Part shown: positions 8,324 to 17,794 of the stretch, in pieces | How the letters are laid out: the number at the start of each line of letters is the position of its first letter | How positions within the stretch are numbered: the first letter of the stretch is position 1 | NCBI RefSeq assembly: GCF_001592225.1 | Contig: NZ_BCWN01000012.1 | Span: 1-64,000 of the forward strand | From: Castellaniella caeni NBRC 101664 | GTDB taxonomy: Bacteria; Pseudomonadota; Gammaproteobacteria; Burkholderiales; Burkholderiaceae_B | DNA: 64,000 bases | Direction of reading: 5' to 3' | Translations under genes and position numbers: made by a program | Notes under the pieces: generated by a model | Told to the model about the DNA's origin: nothing | The model's input: only the letters and a program-made list of their open reading frames with translations | Databases searched by the model: none

Positions 8324-9224
8324 GGACATCAAGCAACTGAACTTCAAGCACCTTTTCTACTTCTGGCGCGTGGCCAAGCAAGGGTCGCTCACCCAGGCGG
8401 CCGAGCAGATCCACACCTCGCAATCGGCGCTGTCCACACAAATCCGTCAGCTGGAAAATCGCCTGGGCCAGCCGCTGTTCGACCGCCAGGGGCGCCGTCT
8501 CGAACTCACCGCCACGGGCCAGCAGGTATTCGCCTACGCCGACAGCATCTTCGAGACGGGCGAACAGATGCTGGGCTGGCTCGAGGGCCGCAACGAAAGC
8601 ACCATCCACGTGCGCGTGGGCAGCGTGTCCACCATGTCGCGCAACTTTCAGGTCAACTGGCTGCGCCCCCTGTTCCACGACCCGACGGTCATCCTGTCGG
8701 TGGACTCCGACGCACTGCAAACCCTGGTCGAGCGCCTGCTGCGCCATCAGCTGGACGTGGTGCTGGCCAACCAGCCCGTGCCCTCCGACCCCAGCCGCCC
8801 CGTGTCGTCGCGCTTTCTGGGCAGCCAGGTGATCTCACTGGTGGGGCGCGCCGACCGCTGGGCGGGCACCACCCTGCAGGTGCCGCGCGACCTGGACGCC
8901 GTCGAAATGGCCATGCCCAGCACGCGCCACAGCGTGCGCGCGCAGTTCGACGCCCTGTGCTTTGCCGCTGGCGTACAGCCCCGGCTGCGCGCCGAAATCG
9001 ACGACATGACGATGCTGCGGCTGGTGGCGCGCGACAGCGGCTGGATCACGGTCTTGCCCGAAGTCGTGGTGCAAGACGAACTGCACTCGGGCGAACTGGT
9101 GCACGTGGGCGAATCATCGCAGCTGACCGAACATTTCTACGCCATCACCACCCGAAACAGCCATCCCGTGGGGCCGCTGCGACAGCTGCTGCTGCGCGCC
9201 GCGGCGCAAGACGTTTTCGTCTGA
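8322..9224 (+). CDS. LysR-family regulator, NhaR-like, of the dab operon
   Basis: 300 aa. N-terminal winged helix-turn-helix (residues 8-67; FKHLFYFWRVAKQGSLTQAA, then TSQSALSTQIRQLE) followed by a LysR substrate-binding domain. The opening segment and the YADSIFETGEQML region resemble E. coli NhaR, the Na+/H+-responsive activator, more than CbbR-type regulators. It is divergent from dabB across about 97 bp, so control of dabBA is likely. No good Shine-Dalgarno precedes the ATG, and a perfect dyad covers it. The signal could be CO2/bicarbonate, pH or sodium; the sequence does not say. Confidence 0.85.
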   Translation: MDIKQLNFKHLFYFWRVAKQGSLTQAAEQIHTSQSALSTQIRQLENRLGQPLFDRQGRRLELTATGQQVFAYADSIFETGEQMLGWLEGRNESTIHVRVGSVSTMSRNFQVNWLRPLFHDPTVILSVDSDALQTLVERLLRHQLDVVLANQPVPSDPSRPVSSRFLGSQVISLVGRADRWAGTTLQVPRDLDAVEMAMPSTRHSVRAQFDALCFAAGVQPRLRAEIDDMTMLRLVARDSGWITVLPEVVVQDELHSGELVHVGESSQLTEHFYAITTRNSHPVGPLRQLLLRAAAQDVFV

Positions 9225-9295
9225 AGTCCCCCGCCCCTGGCGCGCTTGCGCCCGCGGCGGCCGCCCTACAATACGGGCTTGTTGACGAGCAACGG

Positions 9296-9814
9296 ATGGC
9301 GCCCATGGCACACACCTCAGACTCCCCTCGCGCCTGCGAACTTCCCGATGAAGACGCGACCGTTGCCCTGGCGCAACGGCTGGCCGACCTGGTCTGCGGG
9401 CGGCTGCCCGCGATCGCTTCCGCCGGGGGGCGCATCCACCTGCGCGGCGAGCTGGGCGCAGGCAAAACCAGCCTGGCGCGGGCCCTGTTGCGGGCCAGCG
9501 GCGTGACGGGCCGCATCAAAAGCCCTAGCTATGCGCTGCTCGAAAGCTATAATGTTTCTAACTTGCAGTTCTATCACTTTGATTTTTATAGATTTAGTGA
9601 TGCGCACGAGTGGCGGGATGCAGGCTTTGGCGAACTGCTGGATGCCCAGGCAGTGGTTCTCATCGAATGGCCCGAGCAGGCAGGCACCCGCCTTCCCCCG
9701 CCCGATCTGGATATTTTTCTCGAATATGCAGGCACCGGGCGGCGCGCATGGCTAAACGCCCGTAGCGAAAAAGGACAGCGATGGCTGACGTATTTGAATC
9801 CGCCGCACCCATGA
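9296..9814 (+). CDS. tsaE: tRNA threonylcarbamoyladenosine biosynthesis ATPase TsaE
   Basis: About 172 aa. Walker A GELGAGKTSL at residues 51-60, conserved SPSYALLESY switch region, then FYHFDFYRF and IEWPEQAG, all hallmarks of TsaE (YjeE). With TsaB and TsaD it drives t6A37 formation on ANN-decoding tRNAs in the cytoplasm. Two in-frame ATGs (9296, 9305) are close together and neither has a strong ribosome site; I took the first. A TACAAT box at 9267-9272 may be its -10. The stop overlaps the amiC start by ATGA, so the pair is coupled. Confidence 0.92.
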   Translation: MAPMAHTSDSPRACELPDEDATVALAQRLADLVCGRLPAIASAGGRIHLRGELGAGKTSLARALLRASGVTGRIKSPSYALLESYNVSNLQFYHFDFYRFSDAHEWRDAGFGELLDAQAVVLIEWPEQAGTRLPPPDLDIFLEYAGTGRRAWLNARSEKGQRWLTYLNPPHP

Positions 9815-11142
9815 ACACCCCCGTTCCCCTGCGGCGCAAGCTGATCGCGGGCGGTTGCACGCTGCTGGTGCTGCCCCTCATTCCAAAACTGGCGCACGCA
9901 GCCACCATCGTCGCCGTGCGCACGTGGCCCGCCGACGAATACACGCGCGTCACCCTCGAGATGGATACCGAGCTCAAGGCCGAGCACTTCACGCTCGACA
10001 AGCCGCACCGCCTGGTCGTGGACATTGACGGCGTGCGCCTGAGTTCGGCCATCAACGACCTGGTCTCGCGCATCAAGCCCAACGATCCCTACATCCGTTC
10101 GGTGCGCGTGGGCCAGAACCGGCCCAACGTCGTGCGCCTGGTGTTCGACCTGAAGCAAGACGTCGCGCCGCAGGTGTTCACCTTGAAGCCCATCGGCGAA
10201 TACAAGTACCGCCTGGTGCTCGACCTGTACCCCAAGGTGGCGCAAGACCCCTTGATGGCGCTGCTGAAAGACTCACAGAACGACCCGCTGGCCGGCGTGC
10301 TTGAGAACCTGGCACAAAACGGTGCCGCCGAGGCCCCCATTCCGTCCGTGAAAGGCCAAAGGCTGCCGCCGCCAGAACCCTCCCGCAGCCCCGCGCCATC
10401 GCTGGCCATCCCGGCGCCGCAAGGCAACGGCCGACGCAACCGCCCGATTCTCATCGCCCTCGACCCGGGCCACGGCGGCGAAGACCCAGGCGCCACCGGC
10501 AAGCGCGGCACGCACGAGAAAGACATCGTGCTGCAGATCGCGCAGCGGCTCAAAAAGATGATCGACGCGCAGCCCAATATGCGCGCCTACCTGACCCGCG
10601 ACCGCGACTATTTCGTGCCACTGAACGTGCGCGTGCAAAAGGCGCGGCGCGTGCAGGCCGACCTGTTCATCTCCATCCACGCCGACGCCTGGGTGAAGCC
10701 ATCGGCGCGCGGTTCGTCGGTCTGGGCGCTGTCCGAGCACGGCGCTACCAGCACGGCGGCGCGCTGGCTGGCCAAGAAAGAAAACGACGCCGACCTGATC
10801 GGCGGCATCGACCTGGGCTCGCACAACCGCCAGGTGGCCCAGGTGCTGCTCGACCTGTCAACCGGCGCGCAGATCAACGATTCGATCAAGGTGGGCTCGC
10901 AAATCTTGCAGGAAATCGGCAAGATCAACCGGCTGCACCGCAACCACATCGAACGCGCCGGTTTTGCCGTGCTGAAGGCGCCGGACATCCCATCGATCCT
11001 GATCGAAACCGCCTTCATCAGCAACCCCGAAGAAGAAGCGCTGCTGCGCACGCCGGCGCACCAGCAAAAGATCGCCAGCGCCGTACTCAGCGGGGTGAAA
11101 GACTACTTTGCCGCCAACCCGGCCCTGGCGCGCCGCGCCTGA
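9811..11142 (+). CDS. amiC: N-acetylmuramoyl-L-alanine amidase (AmiB/AmiC type)
   Basis: About 443 aa. Signal peptide with twin arginines (PLRRKLIAGG) and a hydrophobic core ending LAHA, an AMIN domain (about residues 33-130) that targets the septum, a Pro-rich linker, and a C-terminal Amidase_3 zinc domain. Metal ligands are readable: LDPGHGGEDPG (His), HEKDI (Glu), ISIHADA (His), with the catalytic Glu in LIETAFISN. It cleaves peptide stems from peptidoglycan to separate daughter cells. I preferred ATG 9811, which overlaps the tsaE stop, over ATG 9781. The paired arginines suggest Tat export, as in E. coli AmiC. A strong terminator follows. Confidence 0.9.
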   Translation: MNTPVPLRRKLIAGGCTLLVLPLIPKLAHAATIVAVRTWPADEYTRVTLEMDTELKAEHFTLDKPHRLVVDIDGVRLSSAINDLVSRIKPNDPYIRSVRVGQNRPNVVRLVFDLKQDVAPQVFTLKPIGEYKYRLVLDLYPKVAQDPLMALLKDSQNDPLAGVLENLAQNGAAEAPIPSVKGQRLPPPEPSRSPAPSLAIPAPQGNGRRNRPILIALDPGHGGEDPGATGKRGTHEKDIVLQIAQRLKKMIDAQPNMRAYLTRDRDYFVPLNVRVQKARRVQADLFISIHADAWVKPSARGSSVWALSEHGATSTAARWLAKKENDADLIGGIDLGSHNRQVAQVLLDLSTGAQINDSIKVGSQILQEIGKINRLHRNHIERAGFAVLKAPDIPSILIETAFISNPEEEALLRTPAHQQKIASAVLSGVKDYFAANPALARRA

Positions 11143-11194
11143 GTGCGGCGGGGGCGGCCGAAACTGCCTTGACGCCTGCTTGACCCGTGCCGAG

Positions 11195-11232
11195 GGCGTG
11201 TCGCATCACATGCCGATGCGACACGCCTTTCT
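11195..11232 (+). terminator. Rho-independent terminator after amiC
   Basis: GGCGTGTCGCAT (11195-11206) pairs perfectly with ATGCGACACGCC (11216-11227) across a 9-nt loop and is followed by TTTCT. The T-run is on the plus strand, so it ends the tsaE-amiC transcript just before the convergent dedA gene. Confidence 0.85.
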
Positions 11233-11875
11233 ATGCGACATCGGCCTTTTTGCGGCGCAAGAGCTTGTACAACACCCCCGCTGCCGCAGGCACGGCGGCG
11301 GCGGCCACGCCGATGAGCACGATGGTGTTCAGGTGATTCTTGATGACGGGCACGTTGCCAAAGAAGTAGCCCAGGGTGATCAGGCCCGCAATCCAGGCCA
11401 CGGCACCGATGGTGTTGTACACCTGAAACAGTGCCAGCCGCATGCCCGCCACCCCGGCCACAAAGGGGGCAAAAGTGCGAAACAGCGGCAGAAAGCGCGA
11501 CAGCACAATGGTTTTACCACCGTGTTTTTCGTAGAACGCATGGGTTTTCAGCAGCGCCTTGCGATCGAGAAAGCGGTAGTCGCGCGAGAACACCTTGGGG
11601 CCGATGAGACGCCCCACTGAATAGTTGACGGTATTGCCCAAAATGGCCGCCACGACGAGAATGCCGCCCATGAGCACCGGGTCGAGCTTGCCCGCGGCGC
11701 CGAAGGCGCCGGCGATGAACAGCAGCGAATCGCCCGGCAGAAAGGGCAGCACCACCAGCCCCGTCTCGCCAAAGATGATGAGCGCGAGAATCAGGTAGAT
11801 CCAGGCGCCGTACTGCGCCACCCAGATGCCCAGGGATTGGTCGATGTTCAGGATCAGATGAAAAAATTCAGCCAT
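11231..11875 (-). CDS. DedA family membrane protein
   Basis: About 214 aa, typical for the family. SNARE-associated (DedA) domain with the characteristic FxGETGLVVLPFLPGDSLLF stretch near residue 50, the later FLDRKALLKTHAFYEKHGGKTIVLSRFLP region split by conserved glycines and charged residues, and several hydrophobic segments. DedA proteins act in the inner membrane, in undecaprenyl-phosphate or phospholipid flipping and in proton-motive-force maintenance. The frame is open further upstream, but ATG 11875 gives the family N-terminus (MAEFFHLIL). Divergent from mutL. Confidence 0.88.
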   Translation of the reverse strand: MAEFFHLILNIDQSLGIWVAQYGAWIYLILALIIFGETGLVVLPFLPGDSLLFIAGAFGAAGKLDPVLMGGILVVAAILGNTVNYSVGRLIGPKVFSRDYRFLDRKALLKTHAFYEKHGGKTIVLSRFLPLFRTFAPFVAGVAGMRLALFQVYNTIGAVAWIAGLITLGYFFGNVPVIKNHLNTIVLIGVAAAAVPAAAGVLYKLLRRKKADVA

Positions 11876-12044
11876 GAATGAAAATGCCCGAAAAGAAAGC
11901 ATGCGCAGGCGGCCTGACACGAAACCAGCGCGACCACTCAAGCGCCAGCCGCCCAAACAACGTCTTCAAGCGCCTGTCACGATTACAAAGCATAGTTGAC
12001 GACCTTGCCCGACGCCTCGCAGGCACGAGCCAGCGGGCCCTCAC

Positions 12045-12050
12045 TATAAT
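12045..12050 (+). promoter_or_regulatory. Candidate -10 box upstream of mutL
   Basis: A consensus TATAAT lies 112 bp upstream of the mutL ATG in the 286-bp gap shared with divergent dedA. No convincing -35 is present at 16-18 bp. The rest of the gap shows no clear repeat or RNA structure. Confidence 0.35.
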
Positions 12051-12161
12051 CGTTTTCTTGAGACTCAAACGGCCTGACGAACGGGCTGCGACACAGTCCG
12101 CAACATACCAATCCACTTTGGCGCATGACACGCCAAAGCGTACGCCACACCCCCTCGCGCC

Positions 12162-14198
12162 ATGACACACCCCATCACCGCCCTGCCCGACACCCTCATC
12201 AGCCAGATTGCTGCGGGCGAAGTGATCGAGCGTCCCGCCTCAGTCTTGAAAGAGCTGCTGGAAAACGCGCTGGACGCCGACGCCCGGGCCGTCGAGGTGC
12301 GGCTGGACGGCGGCGGCATCCGGCGCATCCTGGTGGCCGACGACGGGCACGGCATCCCGCCCGGGCAGCTGGCGCTCGCGCTGCAACGTCACGCTACCAG
12401 CAAGATCATCTCGCTCGACGAGCTGGAACACGTCGCCACTATGGGATTTCGGGGCGAGGCACTGGCGTCGATCGGCTCGGTGGCGCAGCTGATGCTCACC
12501 TCGCGCACGGCGGAAGATACGCAGGCCTGGCAGATGACACCGGGCCAGCCCGAGCCGACCCCCGCCGCCGGCCCGACGGGCACCCGGGTGGACGTGCGCC
12601 AACTGTTTGACCACATCCCGGCGCGGCGCAAGTTTCTGCGCTCGGAGGCCACCGAATACGGCCACTGCCTGGATGCCGTCGAACGCATCGCCCTGGCCCA
12701 CCCCGAAGTCGCCTTCCGCGTGTTCCACAACGACAAGCCACAGCGCAACTGGCCGGTCACCGACATCCAGGGCCGCATCCGCGACGTGCTGGGGGCCGAA
12801 TTTCAAGAACAAAGCCTGCCCGTGTCGAGCGAGAGCGGGCAGATCGCGCTGGAAGGCTGCATCACGCGCCCCACCTTCGCGCGCAACCGGGCCGACCGCC
12901 AATACCTGTACGTCAATGGCCGCTACGTGCGCGACCGCACGGTGTCGCACGCGGTGCGTCAGGCCTACGCCGACGTGCTGCACGGCGACCGCCAGCCCGC
13001 CTTCGTGCTGTTTCTCAGCCTCGATCCCGCCGGGGTGGACGTCAACGTGCACCCGGCCAAGCACGAGGTGCGCTTTCGCGAAAGCGGGGCCGTGCACCGC
13101 TACGTGGCCCAGGCCCTGTCGCAGGCGCTGGCCCAGCGCGGCGGCGGCGCCGACGGGGCGGTGGAAACCCTGCTGCCCCCCAGCGTCGGCAGCCTTGCAT
13201 CCGCCCAGGCGGGTGACCAGCCGGGCTACCGGGCGACCGCACCCGCGACGCCCCGGCCCGCCTACCCTGGGCGCATTCCCGTGCAGCAACGCTTCCAGCT
13301 GCACGACGCCGGCCAGGACTGGCGCAAGCTGTATCAGCCACTGGCCCCCCAGGCGGACGAAAACGACGCCGCCCACGCCCCTGCCGCCCCACACACGGGG
13401 GCAGCCCCCGAAGCTGCGTCCACCGATGCCTCAGCGCCATCCTGGGAAGGCTCCGACGCCCCCGGGGCCGACAGGCACGGCGCCGGATACGGGTTCGCGC
13501 CGACACCATCCACGTCGGCCTTCGACTCCCCGGCGACAGGTAGCCGCGCCTTCACGGCACCCCAGCCGGGCAGGTCGGCAGCCACGCGCGGCCTGCCCGC
13601 GGCGCACGCCGACGAGTTGCCGCTAGGCCTGGCACTGGGGCAACTGCACGGCATCTACATCCTGGCGCAAAACGCGCGCGGCCTGGTGCTGGTGGACATG
13701 CACGCGGCGCACGAGCGCGTCGTCTACGAGCGACTGAAAGGCATGCAGGACGACAGCGCCATCCCGGCGCAAGAACTGCTGGTGCCCGTGATCTTCAGCG
13801 CCCCGGAAACCCAGGTGGCCATCGCCCAGGAACAGCAGGACGTGCTCGACGGCCTGGGCCTGCGCATTCGCGCCACGGGCCCCACCTCGTTGGCGGTACG
13901 GGCCGTCCCGGCGCTGCTGGCCCAGGGCGACATCGAAGCGCTGGCGCGCAGCGTGCTGGCCGACGTGCAGCGCTTCGGGCAATCCGCCCGCCTGACGGAA
14001 CAGCGCAACGAACTGCTTTCGACCATGGCCTGCCACGGCGCCGTGCGCGCCAACCGGCGCCTGACGATCGACGAGATGAACGCCCTGCTGCGGCAGATGG
14101 AACGCACCGAACGCGCCGACCAATGCAACCACGGCCGCCCCACCTGGTTCCAATGGAGCCTCACCGACTTGGACAAACTCTTCATGCGGGGACAATAG
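12162..14198 (+). CDS. mutL: DNA mismatch repair protein MutL
   Basis: 678 aa. GHKL ATPase N-terminus with [11 protein letters not shown] (about 31-41), VADDGHGIP (58-66) and the MutL signature [10 protein letters not shown] (95-104). A long Ala/Pro/Gly-rich linker spans about residues 340-475, and a C-terminal dimerisation domain ends with CNHGRPT. No DQHA(X)2E(X)4E endonuclease motif is seen in the C-terminus (the corresponding region reads [14 protein letters not shown]), as expected in organisms that may use a MutH-like or other route; this should be aligned before concluding. Couples MutS mismatch recognition to strand removal. The stop abuts the miaA ATG directly. Confidence 0.95.
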   Translation: MTHPITALPDTLISQIAAGEVIERPASVLKELLENALDADARAVEVRLDGGGIRRILVADDGHGIPPGQLALALQRHATSKIISLDELEHVATMGFRGEALASIGSVAQLMLTSRTAEDTQAWQMTPGQPEPTPAAGPTGTRVDVRQLFDHIPARRKFLRSEATEYGHCLDAVERIALAHPEVAFRVFHNDKPQRNWPVTDIQGRIRDVLGAEFQEQSLPVSSESGQIALEGCITRPTFARNRADRQYLYVNGRYVRDRTVSHAVRQAYADVLHGDRQPAFVLFLSLDPAGVDVNVHPAKHEVRFRESGAVHRYVAQALSQALAQRGGGADGAVETLLPPSVGSLASAQAGDQPGYRATAPATPRPAYPGRIPVQQRFQLHDAGQDWRKLYQPLAPQADENDAAHAPAAPHTGAAPEAASTDASAPSWEGSDAPGADRHGAGYGFAPTPSTSAFDSPATGSRAFTAPQPGRSAATRGLPAAHADELPLGLALGQLHGIYILAQNARGLVLVDMHAAHERVVYERLKGMQDDSAIPAQELLVPVIFSAPETQVAIAQEQQDVLDGLGLRIRATGPTSLAVRAVPALLAQGDIEALARSVLADVQRFGQSARLTEQRNELLSTMACHGAVRANRRLTIDEMNALLRQMERTERADQCNHGRPTWFQWSLTDLDKLFMRGQ

Positions 14199-15134
14199 AT
14201 GCCGCCCCAGTTGATCTGCCTGGCGGGCCCCACGGCGTCGGGCAAATCGGCCGCCTCAATGCAGCTGGCGCAGCGCTGGCCCATCGAGATCATCGTCATG
14301 GACTCAGCCACGATCTACCGCGGCATGGACATCGGCACGGCCAAGCCCAGCGCGCAAGAGCAGGCACAGGTGCCGCATCATCTGCTCGACATCCGCGACC
14401 CGGCCCAGGCCTATTCGGCGGCCGAATTCGCCCGCGATGCGGCAGCGCGGGTGCGGGACATCCACGCACGCGGCAAGATACCGGTTCTGTGTGGCGGCAC
14501 GATGCTGTACTACAAGGCGCTGCGCGAAGGCCTGAACGAGCTGCCCTCCGCCGACCCCGCAATCCGCCAGGCGCTGGATGCCGAGGCGCGCGCGCGCGGC
14601 TGGCCCGCGCTGCACGCCGAGCTGGCCCGGGTAGACCCGCAAACCGCCGCCCGCCTGGCGCCCAACGACAGCCAGCGCCTGCAGCGGGCGCTGGAAATCT
14701 GGCGCGTCAGCGGGCGCAACATGAGCGACTGGCTGACGCAGACGCCCACGCCGGTGCTGCCGGGCTGGCGGTTCATTACCATCAGCCTGGAACCTTCAAA
14801 TCGCGCCGTGCTGCATGCCCGCATCGCCCAACGCTACCGCGCCATGATCGGGCAGGGGTTGCTGGACGAGGTGCGCGCGCTGCACGCCCGGGGCGACCTG
14901 CACCCTGGGCTGCCCTCGATCCGCTGCGTGGGTTACCGGCAGCTGTGGGACGCTCTGGATGGCCGGGTGCCGCTGGACACGGCCATCGAACAGGCCATCG
15001 CCGCCACCCGCCAGCTGGCCAAGCGGCAGATCACCTGGCTGCGCTCATTGCCCCAGCGGCACGTGATCGACTGCCTGTCGCCCGACGCCGCCGCAGAAGT
15101 GTCCCGCCTGTGCGCCCAGTGGCTGGCGTCCTGA
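14199..15134 (+). CDS. miaA: tRNA dimethylallyltransferase
   Basis: 311 aa. P-loop GPTASGKS at residues 10-17, then [16 protein letters not shown], the substrate and tRNA-binding element of MiaA, and a conserved [11 protein letters not shown] plus [13 protein letters not shown] near the C-terminus. It transfers dimethylallyl from DMAPP to N6 of A37 in tRNAs reading UNN codons, a prerequisite for ms2i6A. Its ATG starts on the base after the mutL stop, so it is translated from the same message, the usual mutL-miaA order. Convergent with purM. Confidence 0.95.
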   Translation: MPPQLICLAGPTASGKSAASMQLAQRWPIEIIVMDSATIYRGMDIGTAKPSAQEQAQVPHHLLDIRDPAQAYSAAEFARDAAARVRDIHARGKIPVLCGGTMLYYKALREGLNELPSADPAIRQALDAEARARGWPALHAELARVDPQTAARLAPNDSQRLQRALEIWRVSGRNMSDWLTQTPTPVLPGWRFITISLEPSNRAVLHARIAQRYRAMIGQGLLDEVRALHARGDLHPGLPSIRCVGYRQLWDALDGRVPLDTAIEQAIAATRQLAKRQITWLRSLPQRHVIDCLSPDAAAEVSRLCAQWLAS

Positions 15135-15140
15135 CCGCGC

Positions 15141-16190
15141 TTAATCGACCAAGGTTTGCGCGCCGCCGTCGGCCTGGGGTTCGATAGCGCCCAACGTGTA
15201 GACGGTTTCGCCCTGCGCCTGCAGGGTGGCGGTGATGGCGTCGGCCTGGGCGGCGTCCACCACCAGCACCATGCCGATGCCGCAGTTGAAGACGCGCGCC
15301 ATTTCGTGGTCGGCCACGCCGCCTTGTGCTTGCAGCCACTGAAACAGCGCAGGCCACTGCCAGGCATCGCGGTGCAAATGGGCGCACAGGCCCGCGCCCA
15401 GGATACGCGGCACGTTTTCGAGCAGGCCGCCGCCGGTGATGTGGGCCAGGCCCTTGATGGCGCGACCATGGGCGGCCAGGCCCGCCAGCACGGATTTCAC
15501 GTAGATGCGGGTGGGTTCCATGACCACGTCGCCCAGGGGGCGGCCACCCAGGTCCTGCTCGGGACGGGCGCCCGCGTGCTGCAAAATCTTGCGCACCAGC
15601 GAATAGCCGTTGGAGTGCGCGCCGCTGGACGCCAGGCCCAGCACCACGTCACCCACCTGAATGCTCTTGCCATCGATGATGGCGGATTTTTCGACCGCCC
15701 CCACGGCAAAGCCGGCCAGGTCGTACTCGCCATCGGGATACATGCCGGGCATCTCGGCAGTCTCGCCGCCAATGAGCGCGCACCCGGCCAGTTCGCAGCC
15801 GCGCGCCACGCCGCCGACGACCTGCGCCGCCGTCTCGACCGACAGCTTGCCGCAGGCGAAATAATCGAGGAAATACAGGGGTTCGGCCCCCTGCACCAAA
15901 ATATCGTTGACGCTCATGGCGACCAGATCGATGCCCACGGTGTCGTGGCGCTGCCATTCGAAGGCCAGGCGCAGCTTGGTGCCCACGCCGTCGGTGCCAG
16001 ACACCAACACCGGCTCACGCAGGTGTTTGGGCACTTCGAACAAGGCACCGAAACCGCCGATGCCCGCCATGACACCCGGGCGCATGGTGCGGGCGGCCAG
16101 CGGTTTGATACGATCGACCAGCGCATCGCCAGCATCGATATCGACACCCGCATCGCGGTAGGTGAGAGAAGGGGAAGTGCCTTGGGTCAT
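15141..16190 (-). CDS. purM: Phosphoribosylformylglycinamidine cyclo-ligase (AIR synthetase)
   Basis: About 349 aa, normal length. N-terminal [30 protein letters not shown] (the ATP/phosphate-binding loop) and [11 protein letters not shown] are PurM signatures. It carries out the ATP-dependent closure of FGAM to AIR in purine synthesis. The open frame extends far upstream, but ATG 16190 gives the canonical N-terminus. Divergent from hda with a 155-bp gap, an arrangement common in proteobacteria. Confidence 0.95.
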   Translation of the reverse strand: MTQGTSPSLTYRDAGVDIDAGDALVDRIKPLAARTMRPGVMAGIGGFGALFEVPKHLREPVLVSGTDGVGTKLRLAFEWQRHDTVGIDLVAMSVNDILVQGAEPLYFLDYFACGKLSVETAAQVVGGVARGCELAGCALIGGETAEMPGMYPDGEYDLAGFAVGAVEKSAIIDGKSIQVGDVVLGLASSGAHSNGYSLVRKILQHAGARPEQDLGGRPLGDVVMEPTRIYVKSVLAGLAAHGRAIKGLAHITGGGLLENVPRILGAGLCAHLHRDAWQWPALFQWLQAQGGVADHEMARVFNCGIGMVLVVDAAQADAITATLQAQGETVYTLGAIEPQADGGAQTLVD

Positions 16191-16345
16191 GAGAAAAGCC
16201 GCCGAATGTGCAAGAATTGCAGGTTTGGACAATATGGGCCTGATTTTACGATGAACTGGGATCGGGGCGCACCGGCGCCACGCAACGTCCCGGAAACATC
16301 GGCCAGTCATCCCCTGCCCGCCACACAGAGCACTCGCACGACGGC

Positions 16346-17083
16346 ATGACACAGCAACTCTTACTGGACATCCTGCCCGGGGCCCTTCCCACCCTGGACA
16401 CCTTCGTCGCGGGCAGCAATGGGGCGGTGGTCGAGGCACTGCGCACGCTCTCGCCGGGCCACGCCCTGTACCTGTGGGGCGGCCACGGGTCGGGCCGCAG
16501 CCACCTGCTGCGCGCCCGGGCACAAGAACCCGGCTGCCACTACCTGGATGCCCGCACCCCCGCCTATCTGCTGCAGGCGCTGGCCACCGACGAAGAACGC
16601 GTCCTGCGCCTGGTGGCGGTCGATGACGTCGAAGAGCTCAGCGCCGCCGCCCAGGCCGCGCTCTTTGCCCTGTTCAACCGCTGGCGCGCCGCCGCCAGCA
16701 CGCCCGACGCCTTCGCCTTGCTGACGGCGGGCGACCGCGCGCCACTGACCATGCCCCTGCGCGAAGACCTGCGCACCCGCCTGGGCTGGGATCTGGTCTA
16801 CCGTATCGAGCAGCTCTCGGACGAAGACCGCGCCCAGGCGCTGCGCGACCGCGCCTTGCAGCGCGGCCTCAAGCTGCCCGACGACGTGCTGCACTGGATT
16901 CTGATCCACCACGACCGCGACATGGGGCGCCTCACCACCCTGATCGACACGCTCGATCAATACTCGCTGTCGCGCCACCGGCCCGTGACGCTGCCGCTGC
17001 TCAAAGAGCTGCTGGCGCGCACCGGGCAACACCCGGCCGACACCCTCGACACTTCAACCGCGCCCGACGCCTCGCACTCATGA
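16346..17083 (+). CDS. hda: DnaA regulatory inactivator Hda
   Basis: 245 aa, homologous to the AAA+ domain of DnaA without a DNA-binding C-terminus. The N-terminal QLLLDI (residues 4-9) matches the sliding-clamp-binding motif of Hda. The Walker A region reads GGHGSGRSH, with Arg in place of the usual Lys, as in E. coli Hda (GAGRSH). Bound to the beta clamp it stimulates DnaA-ATP hydrolysis and so prevents re-initiation. Followed by the HAD gene with an ATGA overlap, so the two are coupled. Divergent from purM. Confidence 0.9.
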   Translation: MTQQLLLDILPGALPTLDTFVAGSNGAVVEALRTLSPGHALYLWGGHGSGRSHLLRARAQEPGCHYLDARTPAYLLQALATDEERVLRLVAVDDVEELSAAAQAALFALFNRWRAAASTPDAFALLTAGDRAPLTMPLREDLRTRLGWDLVYRIEQLSDEDRAQALRDRALQRGLKLPDDVLHWILIHHDRDMGRLTTLIDTLDQYSLSRHRPVTLPLLKELLARTGQHPADTLDTSTAPDASHS

Positions 17084-17784
17084 CGACTCCCTCGCACCTG
17101 GCCCTCTTCGACCTGGATCACACCCTGCTGCCCTTCGACAGCGACTACCAGTGGGCCGATTTCCTGGCCCGCACGGGCCGCGCGGGCGACCCCGCCGTGG
17201 CCCAGGCGCGCAACGACGATCTGATGCGCCGCTACAACCTGGGCACGCTCTCAGCCGAAGAAGCCGCCGACTTCATGCTCGGCCTGCTGCGGCTGGCCGA
17301 GCCCGACGAGCTGGCCCGCTGGCACCAGGTCTATATGGATGAAGTCGTGCTGCCGGGCGTGCTGCCCGCCGCCCGCGCGCTGGTCACCGAACACCAGACC
17401 CGAGGCGGGCTATGCGCCATCGTCACCGCCACCAACGCCTTCGTCACCGGCCCCATTGCCCAGGCGCTGGGCATCCATCACCTGATCGCCACCATCCCCG
17501 AGCAAGACGCGCAGGGCCGCTACACCGGGCGCATCGAAGGCACACCCAGCTTCAAGACGGGCAAGGTGCTGCGCGTGCGCCAATGGCTGCGCGGCCAAGG
17601 GCTGCAGCTCGAAGACTTCGCCGAATCCTGGTTCTACAGCGATTCGCTCAACGACCTGCCGCTGCTGGAAGTCGTCACCCACCCGGTCGCCACCAACCCC
17701 AGCCCGGCGTTGCGCGAGCTGGCCGAGGGGCGCGGCTGGCGAGTACTCGAGCTCTTTTCAGACATGCGCGATACAAAGTCTTAA
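17080..17784 (+). CDS. HAD-superfamily subfamily IB hydrolase (SerB-like phosphatase)
   Basis: 234 aa. HAD motif I LFDLDHTLLP supplies the aspartate nucleophile and acid/base Asp; motif II lies in the IVTATNAFVT region, a conserved Lys in SFKTGKV, and motif IV in YSDSLNDLPLLE. The layout fits the HAD-IB family, which includes phosphoserine phosphatase-like and histidinol-phosphatase proteins. The actual phosphate ester is not predictable from the sequence. Starts within the hda stop (ATGA) and runs into pcnB after 10 bp, so it belongs to the hda-pcnB-folK operon. Confidence 0.88.
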   Translation: MTTPSHLALFDLDHTLLPFDSDYQWADFLARTGRAGDPAVAQARNDDLMRRYNLGTLSAEEAADFMLGLLRLAEPDELARWHQVYMDEVVLPGVLPAARALVTEHQTRGGLCAIVTATNAFVTGPIAQALGIHHLIATIPEQDAQGRYTGRIEGTPSFKTGKVLRVRQWLRGQGLQLEDFAESWFYSDSLNDLPLLEVVTHPVATNPSPALRELAEGRGWRVLELFSDMRDTKS

Positions 17785-17794
17785 AATACGCGCC

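Noticed and set aside
16191-16523. N-terminal extension of purM
   Set aside because: The frame stays open for 111 more codons, but the extension has no family match and overlaps hda; ATG 16190 gives the normal protein.
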